A DNA stretch of 64,000 nt from Desulfobacteraceae bacterium (lineage in GTDB: Bacteria; Desulfobacterota; Desulfobacteria; Desulfobacterales; Desulfobacteraceae): contig JAAELK010000509.1 in the NCBI GenBank assembly GCA_024226935.1, positions 1-64,000 on the forward strand, in the 5' to 3' direction. This document shows, one piece after another, positions 56,028 through 64,000 of the stretch. The stretch's first letter is position 1. Each line of letters begins with the position of its first letter. Under the pieces are notes generated by a model. It saw only the letters and a program-made list of their open reading frames with translations. It was not told the origin of the DNA and ran no database searches. The translations under genes and the position numbers were made by a program.

Positions 56028-56056
56028 AATCTATACTTCGATCTTCATTCTGTCAA
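56028..56056 (-). promoter_or_regulatory. Promoter of the pheA-aro operon
   Basis: TTGACA (56051-56056), exactly 17 nt, TAGATT (56028-56033) on the minus strand. It lies between the upstream CNNM gene stop (56096) and the leader peptide start, which is where an attenuated operon needs it. Confidence 0.75.
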
Positions 56057-56095
56057 GGCTTTTTATGGAGTATCCCCATAAAATTTTATCCCTGA

Positions 56096-57337
56096 CTATT
56101 CATTTTTCACAATAAATGTCTGGATTCTATTTCCATCCATATCCTTTACCGTAATGGTCCATTTATCTATTTTAATGGACTCACCAGGTTTTGGAATTCT
56201 TTCAATCTCCTCAAGGAAAAAACCGGAAAAAGTATCATAGTTACTTGATTCTGGAATGGATATTCCAATTTCCTTGTTAAGATTATCGATATCGATCTTA
56301 CCGGCCACCAGCCACTTATTTCCTTTGAGCTTAACAATATCAGGCACCATGCGATCAGTCTCATCAACTATCTCCCCGATGATCTCTTCCACCACATCTT
56401 CCAAGGTCACAATCCCTGCAATTCCACCATGCTCATCCACCACCACGGCCATATGGCTCTTTTTTACTTTAAATTCCTGGAGAAGAGAGTCCAGTTTTTT
56501 TGATTCCGGAATAAAATAGGGTTTTTTCATGATCTTCTTGACATCCAGAAAGGCGGTAGCATCATCCTTTGAGGTGGTCAATTTCTGAAAGCTTACAAAT
56601 AAATCTTTGACATGGATGATGCCGATAATATTGTCAATACTGTCTTCAATGACCGGTATCCTTGAAAAGCCTGTTTTCAGGATCGCCTGAATATCAAGCC
56701 CATTTGATACATCAATAACAAACATATCTGCCCTGGGTGTCATAATTTCAGAACAAGAGGTGTCATCAAATTCAAAGATATTAGTAATATATTCTTTTTC
56801 CTCTTCTTTTATCTCCCCGTCTTCCTCCACCACCTCCACCATGGTCATAAGTTCATCTTCTGTCACAGCATCCTGGACATTACCACGGGCCCCATGGAGC
56901 TTGGGAATAAAATTTAAGACAAAAATCAGGGGCCATAGAAACCTGGAAAGCCAATACAAAGGATAAACCACCACCCTTGCCACGGAAATATTATTATGAT
57001 TAGCAAAGGATTTGGGAAAAATTTCTCCAAATACCAAAATTAAAAGGGTCATGACACCCGTTGCAATTCCAACGGCATTGGATTTAAAATAGGAGATCGC
57101 CAGAGAAGTAGCCAAAGACGATGCTCCAATATTGACAAGATTGTTTCCAATGAGAATAGTGGTCAACAAGGTATGGGAGTCCATTTTCATCTCCATGATC
57201 AAATGACCGGTCTTGGAGCCATCCTTGGCAATATGGAGAGCCTTAATTTTTGAAATGGAAAAAAGAGCTGTCTCCGATGATGAAAAAAAACCGGATAGGA
57301 AAAGACATATAACCAGCAATATCAATTCAAACGTCAT
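56096..57337 (-). CDS. CNNM/CorC-family membrane protein (DUF21-CBS-CorC_HlyC)
   Basis: 413 residues. DUF21 membrane domain with about four helices (FLSGFFSSSETALFSI, IGNNLVNIGASSLATS, LILVFGEIFPKS). Two CBS domains follow at about 195-320 (IMTPRADMFVIDV, GFSRIPVIEDSIDNIIGIIHVKDLF, AVVVDEHGGIAGIVTLEDVVEEIIGEI). A C-terminal CorC_HlyC domain ends the protein (YDTFSGFFLEEIERIPKPGE). Members export or sense Mg2+/Co2+; the exact ion is not readable. It lies downstream of lpxB across an A-type repeat. Confidence 0.92.
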   Translation of the reverse strand: MTFELILLVICLFLSGFFSSSETALFSISKIKALHIAKDGSKTGHLIMEMKMDSHTLLTTILIGNNLVNIGASSLATSLAISYFKSNAVGIATGVMTLLILVFGEIFPKSFANHNNISVARVVVYPLYWLSRFLWPLIFVLNFIPKLHGARGNVQDAVTEDELMTMVEVVEEDGEIKEEEKEYITNIFEFDDTSCSEIMTPRADMFVIDVSNGLDIQAILKTGFSRIPVIEDSIDNIIGIIHVKDLFVSFQKLTTSKDDATAFLDVKKIMKKPYFIPESKKLDSLLQEFKVKKSHMAVVVDEHGGIAGIVTLEDVVEEIIGEIVDETDRMVPDIVKLKGNKWLVAGKIDIDNLNKEIGISIPESSNYDTFSGFFLEEIERIPKPGESIKIDKWTITVKDMDGNRIQTFIVKNE

Positions 57338-57352
57338 TACAATTCCTCTATT

Positions 57353-57446
57353 TTATATGAAAGAACCAATCAACTTATCTAAATTCTTTCATATTTTGTT
57401 GTGGGCAAGCCGGTGGGACTTCCTGGGCAGCCCATGGCCGTTATTT
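57353..57446 (-). repeat. Intact A-type hairpin repeat
   Basis: Minus orientation: ATAACGGCCATGGGC at the right end, then a GGGC...GCCC region and CACAACAAAA. A GAAAGAATT...GGTTCTTTC hairpin follows and the element ends CATATAA. It gives the uninterrupted structure for the A element that is split at 9494-9678. It lies between lpxB and the CNNM gene. Confidence 0.8.
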
Positions 57447-57488
57447 ATCTGATTGATGCCATTACTCTAATAATTTTTGGGGATGTTT

Positions 57489-57507
57489 GTCAAATTACTA
57501 ATTTGAC
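57489..57507. promoter_or_regulatory. 19-bp operator-like palindrome after lpxB
   Basis: GTCAAATTA-C-TAATTTGAC, perfect 9-bp arms around one base. It lies 22 bp after the lpxB stop and 150 bp upstream of the CNNM gene. It has the form of a dimeric-repressor site; a hairpin with a 1-nt loop is not stable, so a DNA site is more likely. Confidence 0.5.
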
Positions 57508-57528
57508 CCAGGCTTATTTAACCTGAAC

Positions 57529-58713
57529 TTATTTAACTAAATCAAGGGCAATTCTGGCAGCTCTTTTTGAAGCACCGGGTGCACCAAGGAGTTTTCTGAC
57601 CATCAGGAGCTGATCTTCATAATTTTTCAGGTCGGCCAGCATGTCAAATGCCTTTTGACTAATTTTTTCGGCACTGGCATCTTCTTGAAGCAGTTCTGGC
57701 ATCAACTCCCTACCTGCAATCAAATTAGCAAGCCCTGCATATTTAACCTTTACGAGAAGTTTGGCCATCCTATAACTCACGGGTGACATTTTATAGATAA
57801 TAATGGTTGGCAGGCAGCAAAGAGCCGCCTCCAAGGTAACAGTACCGGAAGCTGCTATCAATAGATCTGATCGCTTGAAAATTTCCATGGGTTTGCCTTG
57901 GATAACTTCAAACAGATCCGATCGATTGTAGGTACAAATAATCTTGTGAATTCTATCCAAGTGGATACCAGAAGCGGCTGATACCAAAAATTTTACACGA
58001 CTTTTTTGCCCATAAATTTTCAAAGCTGTTTCCAACATGATCCCAAGCAGATTTGTAATTTCAGCTTTTCTGGATCCTGGAAGCAACCCTATAACCGGAC
58101 CATCCAATCTATTTTGGTCCAGAACCGATCCATCGGAAAAAAGACCCTTGGGTAAAGTTTTTCTGAGAAAGGGCTTGGCCAGATGATCAGGATAATCATC
58201 CATCAAAGGATTTCCCACGTAAGTGGACGGGATCTTGGCCTTTTTATACAATTTTTCTTCAAAGGGAAATATCAGGGCAGCATGATCTACATACCGCTTT
58301 ATCTGTTTAAGTCTAGATTCTTTCCATGCCCATACCTTGGGAGTAATATAATACAATATGGGAATATCATATTTTTGTTTTACATACCGGGCTGCCTTGA
58401 GGTTAAACCCGGGATAATCGATCAATATGATAAGATCAGGAGGATGGGTCCTTAATCTGGATTTAAAAGTATCAAAGGCTTGTTTTATATATCGAAACTG
58501 AAAAATCACCTCTGTGACCCCCATGGCAGACAATTTTTCAATGGGGAAAAAAATATCAACCTTTGCAGCTTCCATACAAGGCCCGCCAATACCGGAAATA
58601 TAAAGGTCGGGGTCTATTTTTTTCATGGCCTTTACAAGACTGGCTGCATGGAGATCACCCGAGGGCTCCCCGGTCAAAACCATGATCTTACGTTGTTTAA
58701 CAAAAAGATTCAT
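57529..58713 (-). CDS. lpxB: Lipid A disaccharide synthase
   Basis: 394 residues. TGEPSGDLHAASLVKAM, the GIGGPCMEAA loop, DYPGFNLKAARY, YITPKVWAWKESRLKQIKRYVD and LLPGSRKAEI are standard LpxB motifs. It joins UDP-diacylglucosamine and lipid X. It overlaps lpxI by 4 bp. It is the last gene of the lipid A operon here. Confidence 0.96.
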   Translation of the reverse strand: MNLFVKQRKIMVLTGEPSGDLHAASLVKAMKKIDPDLYISGIGGPCMEAAKVDIFFPIEKLSAMGVTEVIFQFRYIKQAFDTFKSRLRTHPPDLIILIDYPGFNLKAARYVKQKYDIPILYYITPKVWAWKESRLKQIKRYVDHAALIFPFEEKLYKKAKIPSTYVGNPLMDDYPDHLAKPFLRKTLPKGLFSDGSVLDQNRLDGPVIGLLPGSRKAEITNLLGIMLETALKIYGQKSRVKFLVSAASGIHLDRIHKIICTYNRSDLFEVIQGKPMEIFKRSDLLIAASGTVTLEAALCCLPTIIIYKMSPVSYRMAKLLVKVKYAGLANLIAGRELMPELLQEDASAEKISQKAFDMLADLKNYEDQLLMVRKLLGAPGASKRAARIALDLVK

Positions 58714-59528
58714 GGGATATCTTCATGGGTCAACGCAATAATTGAGATACCATGACGGTCGGCAAGCCGGATCATCTCTTCTCTGTCAAAGGCAATGGAT
58801 AAATCTGCCTCAAGGGCCAATACTGTGGCGCCTGATTCCACCATGGTCCGGATGGTTGCACAACCAGAAGAGGGTAGATCAAACCTGAGATCCTGACCGG
58901 GCTTGGAAAGTTTGACTACCACGGCTCCATTTCCTGCTGCGATACCTGCCCCTCTCTTGATGGTGGCATCTGTGCCATCAATGGCTTCAACGGCCAGAAC
59001 CGTTCCATTACTGATCACAATACATTGCCCGATATCCAGACGGCCTATCTCCTTGGCAATTTTCCATCCCTGGTAAATATCTTTTTTTTCGGCTTTATCA
59101 GGTGTTTTCTTTGTCCAGCACCCCCTCTTACTTATCAACTCCGGCAAAAGAAAGGTGGAAGGTTTAATTTCAATACCTTCCTTTGATAAAAGATTGGCAA
59201 AGGAAGACAAAAGAGTATCATCATGGGTGAGGCCTGTCTTGGCAATAAAGGCCAGAGCCTTTAAATCCGGGCGGATATCCTTAAAAATATTGGTTTTTGA
59301 AATAGTGCCCAACATGACCGCCTCAAAAACACCATGTTGCTTGAAATATTTTACAAGCTTTGATACCTGACCCAGATAAAGCCATTTAAAATGGGTCACC
59401 TGGTCGACCAAAGTCTTATCGGTTTCTGAATTAAACCCCACTGTCACCACATCATATCCTTTCTGGATAGCTTTTTGGGTAAACAGTAAGGGAAATTGTC
59501 CGCCGCCGGCAATTAATCCAATTTTCAT
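58710..59528 (-). CDS. lpxI: UDP-2,3-diacylglucosamine pyrophosphatase LpxI
   Basis: 272 residues. MKIGLIAGGGQFPLLF at the N-terminus, then DDTLLSSFANLLSKEGIE, the DIGQCIVISNGTVLAVEAIDGTDATI stretch and DLPSSGCATIRTM. This is the DUF1009 family, which replaces LpxH in alpha- and deltaproteobacteria. It hydrolyses UDP-diacylglucosamine to lipid X and UMP. It is placed between lpxA and lpxB. Confidence 0.95.
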   Translation of the reverse strand: MKIGLIAGGGQFPLLFTQKAIQKGYDVVTVGFNSETDKTLVDQVTHFKWLYLGQVSKLVKYFKQHGVFEAVMLGTISKTNIFKDIRPDLKALAFIAKTGLTHDDTLLSSFANLLSKEGIEIKPSTFLLPELISKRGCWTKKTPDKAEKKDIYQGWKIAKEIGRLDIGQCIVISNGTVLAVEAIDGTDATIKRGAGIAAGNGAVVVKLSKPGQDLRFDLPSSGCATIRTMVESGATVLALEADLSIAFDREEMIRLADRHGISIIALTHEDIP

Positions 59529-59531
59529 TTT

Positions 59532-60302
59532 TTACCTGGTAACGCCCCTATTGGATTCGATGATAAAATTTACAAACTTTTTCACTTCGGGTACCTGTTC
59601 CACTTCGGCCTTTACCCGTTCCGATGCCTGCTTAACGGTCAACCCAATTCTAAAAAAGATCCTATAGGCTTTTTTCAATTGCCGGAGAGTGGATTTTTGA
59701 AATTTATGACGTTTTAATCCCACATTATTGAGACCATGAAGGGAAGCACGATCCCCTGCTGCAATAACATAGGGGGGGATATCTTTTACCACGGCCGATT
59801 TACCGCCGATATAGGCATAATCTCCAATCTGGACAAATTGATGGATGGCCACAAGCCCTCCAATGGTTGCATAATCTCCGATCTCTATGTGCCCTGCAAG
59901 GGTTGAATTATTGGCCAGAATAACCCCTTTACCGGTTTTACAATCATGGGCAATATGGGTATAGGCCATTAAATAATTTTCTTCCCCCACTTCGGTGATG
60001 CCGCCGCCAAATTCGGTTCCCTTGTTTATGGTGACAAACTCCCGGATTATGGATCCTCTTCCGATTTTCAAATAGGTTTTCTCACCATGAAATTTTAAAT
60101 CCTGGGGAGCCCCCCCAATGGATGCATATTGAAAAATCTGACAATCAGCTCCCAGGGAAACATCTTCTTCTATGGTGGAATAGGGACCGATGGTAGTACC
60201 GGAACCAATGCAGACATTGGCTTTGATAATGGCATAGGGACCTATGGAGACATTGGTGTCAATTTGTGCAGAAGAATCAATAATTGCAGTGGGGTGGATC
60301 AT
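59532..60302 (-). CDS. lpxA: UDP-N-acetylglucosamine acyltransferase LpxA
   Basis: 256 residues from ATG 60302 (MIHPTAIIDSSAQI, with GGAG 5 nt upstream); an earlier in-frame ATG at 60317 overlaps the lpxD stop. Left-handed beta-helix hexapeptides occupy residues 1-190, with the catalytic His in YTHIAHDCKTG. The helical C-terminus (KAYRIFFRIGLT) follows. It puts the first acyl chain on UDP-GlcNAc. fabZ, often between lpxD and lpxA, is absent. Confidence 0.96.
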   Translation of the reverse strand: MIHPTAIIDSSAQIDTNVSIGPYAIIKANVCIGSGTTIGPYSTIEEDVSLGADCQIFQYASIGGAPQDLKFHGEKTYLKIGRGSIIREFVTINKGTEFGGGITEVGEENYLMAYTHIAHDCKTGKGVILANNSTLAGHIEIGDYATIGGLVAIHQFVQIGDYAYIGGKSAVVKDIPPYVIAAGDRASLHGLNNVGLKRHKFQKSTLRQLKKAYRIFFRIGLTVKQASERVKAEVEQVPEVKKFVNFIIESNRGVTR

Positions 60303-60313
60303 AGTTACTCCAT

Positions 60314-61357
60314 TCATTCTGATTTGTTTTCCAAATTTTTCATTTTTCTTTCCAAAGAAGATATTTTCTTTCTCATCTCCGGCAACCGGGGCACAATACT
60401 GGACACCTTGAGCCAGGTTTTGTGGGGCATGTGGGGAATTCCTGAAACAATTTCATTAGCCGGCACATCTTTTGAAACCCCGGCATAGGGTCCCACAATG
60501 GCGTAATCTCCGATGGTTAAATGGCCCGAAATACCAGCTTTCCCCGCAATAATGACATTTTTTCCAATACAGGTGCTTCCGGCAATTCCCACCTGGGCAA
60601 CCACCAGGGTGTTATCACCAATTTTAACATTATGAGCGATATGGACAAGATTATCTGTCTTAACACCATTACCAAGACTTGTTACCCCTAAGGTTCCTTT
60701 ATCTATAGTGTTACAAGCACCTATTTCCACATGATTGCCGATTTTTACATGACCTGTATGGGCAAGTTTTTCATGGATTTGTGCATTCTGGGCAAATCCA
60801 TAACCGTCGGACCCGATCACAGACCCTGGATGAACTATCACATGGTGACCCAATATCGTGCCCTCCATCAGGGTAACATTGGGTTTAATCACAGTGTAAT
60901 CCCCCAGAACACATCCATTGGCAATATAAACATTGGGCATGATATGGACATGGTTACCAATCACCACATCGTCACCAATCACAACATTAGCTTCAACTCT
61001 TGTTCCCTCCCCTGACCTAAGATTCCTGCCCAGAATGGCAGTGCCATGAACATGGGCAATCAAAGGCTTTTTCGGATGAAAAAGTTCAAGTATCTTGAAA
61101 AATGATAATTTGGGATTGGAAGTTTTCAAGAGAACACAATTTAAAGAAACCAGGGGTTGGGGAGAAAATGACTCCGGAACGATAACAGCCCCGGCCCGGC
61201 ATCGATTCAGCCGAGCCAGATAAGTGGGATCACAGGCAAAGGTTAAATCATGGGAACCTGCATCATCAAAGGATGACAGCCCGGTAATTTCAAAATCGTG
61301 ATCTCCTGTCACCAGGGCTGGAACAATTTTTATAATTTCATTAATGGAAAGTTTCAT
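60314..61357 (-). CDS. lpxD: UDP-3-O-acylglucosamine N-acyltransferase LpxD
   Basis: The frame opens at 61411 within skp; the ATG at 61357 (MKLSINEIIKIV) gives 347 residues, normal for LpxD. The N-terminal uridine-binding domain (DLTFACDPTYLARLNRC) is followed by hexapeptide repeats with the catalytic His in LVHIAHNVKIGDN and the GSDGYGFAQ motif. It adds the second, N-linked acyl chain. Its ribosome site is weak, so coupling to skp (17 bp upstream) is likely. Confidence 0.94.
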   Translation of the reverse strand: MKLSINEIIKIVPALVTGDHDFEITGLSSFDDAGSHDLTFACDPTYLARLNRCRAGAVIVPESFSPQPLVSLNCVLLKTSNPKLSFFKILELFHPKKPLIAHVHGTAILGRNLRSGEGTRVEANVVIGDDVVIGNHVHIMPNVYIANGCVLGDYTVIKPNVTLMEGTILGHHVIVHPGSVIGSDGYGFAQNAQIHEKLAHTGHVKIGNHVEIGACNTIDKGTLGVTSLGNGVKTDNLVHIAHNVKIGDNTLVVAQVGIAGSTCIGKNVIIAGKAGISGHLTIGDYAIVGPYAGVSKDVPANEIVSGIPHMPHKTWLKVSSIVPRLPEMRKKISSLERKMKNLENKSE

Positions 61358-61373
61358 TGGAAATATATTTTCT

Positions 61374-61907
61374 CTAACTCTTTTTAGCAACCTTGGCATT
61401 ATATTTTGCAATTACCTTATCGGTAATATCAACCTTAGCTGGTATATAAATAACACCGGCGGTCTTTCTTTCAATGATCAATGAAAATCCTTCTTTTTTG
61501 CCCATCTCATTGGCGATGTCAAAGACATCTTTTTGCATCTGGTTGATTTTTTCAATCTCAATGCGCCTTAACTCTTTTGTATAATCTTCCTGCATCTTTT
61601 TAAAGTCGTTGATCCTGATCCGAAAATCCCTCTCCTTATCTCTTTTTTTATCTGGACTTAAGACAAGAGATTCTCTTTCAAAGGCCTTGGATACAGCATC
61701 CAGAGATGCTTTTTCTTTTTTCAATTTATTTTGAAATTCCTCTCCTTTTTTCCTCAGGTCTTTCTGGGTCAATTTACCTGCACTGGATTCCTGGATAACC
61801 TTTTCAAAATCAACCACCCCTATTTTAGCCGTATTTGCAGCAAATACCACGTTTGAAAATCCAGCAACAAAGGCCAGTGTAATAATCGCAATCAAAATTC
61901 GTTTCAT
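61374..61907 (-). CDS. skp: Periplasmic chaperone Skp/OmpH
   Basis: 177 residues from ATG 61907 with GGAGG 5 nt upstream; the TTG four codons earlier is part of the ribosome site. Signal peptide RILIAIITLAFVAGFSNVVFA, then a beta-strand start (AKIGVVDFEKVIQESSAG). A long coiled coil follows (LRKKGEEFQNKLKKEKASLDA; DYTKELRRIEIEKINQMQ), and the last strand is IIERKTAGVIYIPAKVDIT. It holds unfolded outer-membrane proteins for BamA, which is encoded just upstream. Confidence 0.94.
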   Translation of the reverse strand: MKRILIAIITLAFVAGFSNVVFAANTAKIGVVDFEKVIQESSAGKLTQKDLRKKGEEFQNKLKKEKASLDAVSKAFERESLVLSPDKKRDKERDFRIRINDFKKMQEDYTKELRRIEIEKINQMQKDVFDIANEMGKKEGFSLIIERKTAGVIYIPAKVDITDKVIAKYNAKVAKKS

Positions 61908-61919
61908 GTTTACCTCCAA

Positions 61920-61998
61920 AAAAATAATTAAAATTATGCATCAAATTAAAAGAATGCACCAAATTAGAAAAATGCACCAATTGAAAAATCAAATTGTC
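61920..61998 (-). repeat. Three tandem ~18-bp copies of the bamA 3' end
   Basis: The last bamA codons (GGTGCATTTTTCTAA) are followed in tandem by TTTGGTGCATTCTTTTAA and TTTGATGCATAATTTTAA. Each downstream unit again carries a GCA-T-rich-TAA sequence. The first copy is coding; the others lie in the bamA-skp spacer. Confidence 0.75.
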
Positions 61999-64000
61999 CA
62001 TCACCTGTTTTCTTTACACCCTTGCCGTCCAAGACAAAACCATAGGCAAGGCGGATGGGTCCCATGGGAGAATTCCAGCGAAGCTCCAACCCGGCACTGG
62101 AATACTGATCCATGAGATCGATACTCTCACTTGCCGTGTACACGTCCCCCCGGTCATAAAAGAGAACCCCTGCCACCCCCATATCTTCCTGGATGGGAAA
62201 AATCATTTCCGCATTGAACTGAACAAATTTTTCCCCGCCACGGGTAACAGTCTTATTGCCAACTGTCTTATTGCAATTGATATCGGTGTCATCAAAACCC
62301 CTAATGGAGTTGATACCCCCTAGATAAAACCGTTCCCAGTCAAGATCTGGGTTGCCGTCGGTCCTGTCGTCAAGGTATCCTCCCTTAAAATGCAGGGCCC
62401 CGGTTAATTTCCATAAAAGCGGGAAGAAAATCCCCGATTCCACACGGTACTTGGTAAAATCGATCTCACCTCCCAGAAATCTGCCGGCATATTCAACGGA
62501 AAATTTATCAAAAACCCCTTCCGTGGGCAGAAAATAATGATTTCTTGAATCATAGCTGATATAGGGCTTAATACTGGAAGTCAAAAATGTTCCCGGAGTA
62601 ACACTGGTATTATCCGAATCAACATCATCGATGGTAAAATGTTCGATATTATATTCCACACCCATGGCCGTATAATCCCAGAACTGCCGATAACCTGTCT
62701 TAAGGGTGAGCCCTACTGCATCCTTGTCATAATAGTCGTACTCTTTTTCAAATTTATAAAGATCGGCCCCCGCAGAGATGGGTTTATCAAAGAGCCAGGG
62801 TTCGTTAAAACTTAAATTGTAAAGGGCTGTTGCACCGGATATTTTTGTGGCAAGCTTTAAGTTTTGTCCCCGGCCCAGCAAATTACGCTCCTCTACTGAA
62901 ACCTGACCAAAGGGACCGTCATCACTGCTGAACCCTCCACCAAAGGCAAAGTTACCAGTGGCTTTTTCCGTAACCTTTACTTCAAGGTTGCGCTTATTTG
63001 GCTCATCGGTTTTAACGGGTTTGATATCGACATTCTGAAAATACTCCAAAAGACCCAGGTTCCTATAACTTCTCTGGATGCCGGACATGCTGAAGCGCCC
63101 CTGCTCCTGGACGGCCATCTCCCGGCGAATAACCTTATCCCGGGTTTTTGAATTGCCCGTGATAATAATCTGGTTAAAATAAACCAAGTCACCCTGGGCA
63201 ATCTTAAAGGAGATATTCACTATCTTGTTTTTTTCATCTTTATTGATCAGGGGAGCCACATTGACATTGGCATATCCCCGGTTTGAATAAAAATCGGTCA
63301 GGGTTAGTAAATCTTTACGGATCAACTCACGATTGTAAAGACCTGATTTATTTAAAGACAGCTTTTTAATCAGGGCTTTTTTAGTGGTCAAAATATCACC
63401 GATAATATCAAGGGTCCCTATTTTATACTGGCCGCCTTCATCGATCTTAAAATTTATGGTGATACTGTGTTTACCGAGAGTAACCTGGGCATCAGAAACT
63501 TTTACATTAACAAAACCATTATTTTTATACAATGATTCTATGCGGATCACGTCATTGTCCAACTCGGTTTCTTTTAAATCACCCGAAGAGGTGATAATTG
63601 ACCAGAACCCTTTTTCCCGGGTTGCCATGACGTTCTTAATTTCTTTGTCACTAAAATAGTGATTTCCATCAAAGGAAATACTTTTAATCTTGACTTTATC
63701 ACCCTCTTTGATGGTGAATACAACATCTGCCTGATCATTTTTAAGTGACTTTATTTCATAGCTGATCTTACAATTATGATAATTTTTTTCCGTATAAAGA
63801 CGTTTTATTTTTTCCACATCATTATTAAGCTTATAGACATTCAAGATGGACCCGCTGCTGGTATCCACCACATCGAATAATTCTTCGTCCTTATATACAT
63901 TATTGCCTTGAAATTTAACATTTCGAACACTTGGTTTTTCCGTTACCGCAAAAACGATCTCAACCCCGCGATCAAGATTATTCTTTTTGACAATCACATT
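61964..64000 (-). CDS. bamA: Outer-membrane protein assembly factor BamA (partial, N-terminus beyond right edge)
   Basis: About 678 residues visible; the frame continues past position 64000, so the signal peptide and first POTRA domain are missing. POTRA domains are evident (VRNVKFQGNNVYKDEEL, IKSISFDGNHYFSDKEI, IGTLDIIGDILTTKKAL, FNQIIITGNSKTRDKVI). The 16-strand barrel follows (FAFGGGFSSDDGPFGQV). The L6 lock motif reads SIRGFDDTDI with a short Asn/Lys/Thr insertion after it. The C-terminal residue is Phe, as required for barrel insertion. It is the first visible gene of bamA-skp-lpxD-lpxA-lpxI-lpxB. Confidence 0.97.
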   Translation of the reverse strand, partial: NVIVKKNNLDRGVEIVFAVTEKPSVRNVKFQGNNVYKDEELFDVVDTSSGSILNVYKLNNDVEKIKRLYTEKNYHNCKISYEIKSLKNDQADVVFTIKEGDKVKIKSISFDGNHYFSDKEIKNVMATREKGFWSIITSSGDLKETELDNDVIRIESLYKNNGFVNVKVSDAQVTLGKHSITINFKIDEGGQYKIGTLDIIGDILTTKKALIKKLSLNKSGLYNRELIRKDLLTLTDFYSNRGYANVNVAPLINKDEKNKIVNISFKIAQGDLVYFNQIIITGNSKTRDKVIRREMAVQEQGRFSMSGIQRSYRNLGLLEYFQNVDIKPVKTDEPNKRNLEVKVTEKATGNFAFGGGFSSDDGPFGQVSVEERNLLGRGQNLKLATKISGATALYNLSFNEPWLFDKPISAGADLYKFEKEYDYYDKDAVGLTLKTGYRQFWDYTAMGVEYNIEHFTIDDVDSDNTSVTPGTFLTSSIKPYISYDSRNHYFLPTEGVFDKFSVEYAGRFLGGEIDFTKYRVESGIFFPLLWKLTGALHFKGGYLDDRTDGNPDLDWERFYLGGINSIRGFDDTDINCNKTVGNKTVTRGGEKFVQFNAEMIFPIQEDMGVAGVLFYDRGDVYTASESIDLMDQYSSAGLELRWNSPMGPIRLAYGFVLDGKGVKKTGDGQFDFSIGAFF

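Noticed and set aside
1-64000. CRISPR arrays, tRNA or rRNA genes
   Set aside because: No regularly spaced direct repeats with spacers and no cloverleaf or TTCGA-type T-arm sequences were found on reading both strands.

Overview
The window reads as a chromosomal segment of an anaerobic deltaproteobacterium, most likely a sulfate reducer of the order Desulfobacterales. This is inferred from four things: the mixture of iron-sulfur proteins, LpxI instead of LpxH, an EF-G whose GTPase motif matches the spd/mitochondrial class, and a complete glycine-cleavage operon with its own lipoylation enzymes. The DNA is fairly AT-rich, genes are closely packed with many 1-30 bp overlaps, and most genes sit in multi-gene operons.

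Layout. 1-8470: a chemosensory (Che) operon on the minus strand with Wsp-like gene order (cheW, TPR-cheR, cheW, cheA-REC, cheB, hybrid kinase). It has no receptor gene, and its last gene is cut at the window edge by what looks like an insertion sequence. 8723-9496: a lone short-chain dehydrogenase. 9494-9678: two nested copies of a small hairpin repeat. 9764-17983: lipoamide dehydrogenase, diverging from an AsnC-type regulator and gcvT-gcvH-gcvPA-gcvPB-lipB-lipA. Together these form the whole glycine cleavage system plus lipoate attachment. 18088-24936: ileS-lspA-lgt-holA-pyk on the minus strand, with a hairpin repeat between lspA and lgt and another after pyk. 25209-28886: an orphan DeoR/GlpR-type regulator, rsmG, a nucleoside permease and a hypothetical gene. 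29244-32049: a stand-alone EF-G and a RecA-like ATPase. 32139-34301: an acyltransferase fused to an alpha/beta hydrolase. 34456-38356: NIL-ferredoxin, mnmA, mtaB and an Fe-S protein, probably one tRNA-thiolation/sulfur operon. 38399-45163: djlA, two small envelope genes, dnaE and guaB. 45459-47302: an orphan TolC-type protein and a small hypothetical gene. 47421-50737: aspD and aspT, an aspartate-to-alanine decarboxylation and antiport module that may have been acquired.

50997-56056: pheA-aroE-aroA-aroK-aroC on the minus strand. A textbook transcription attenuator lies in front of pheA: promoter, a short leader peptide with four consecutive Phe codons, competing antiterminator and terminator hairpins. 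56096-57337: a CNNM/CorC-type membrane protein. 57529-64000: lpxB-lpxI-lpxA-lpxD-skp-bamA, the lipid A and outer-membrane assembly operon, with bamA running off the right edge.

The most notable points are the Phe attenuator, the nested mobile hairpin repeat family (five copies at four loci), the apparently decaying Wsp-like system, the acyltransferase-hydrolase fusion, and the pairing of a NIL-ferredoxin with a tRNA thiouridylase. No tRNA, rRNA or CRISPR array was seen.
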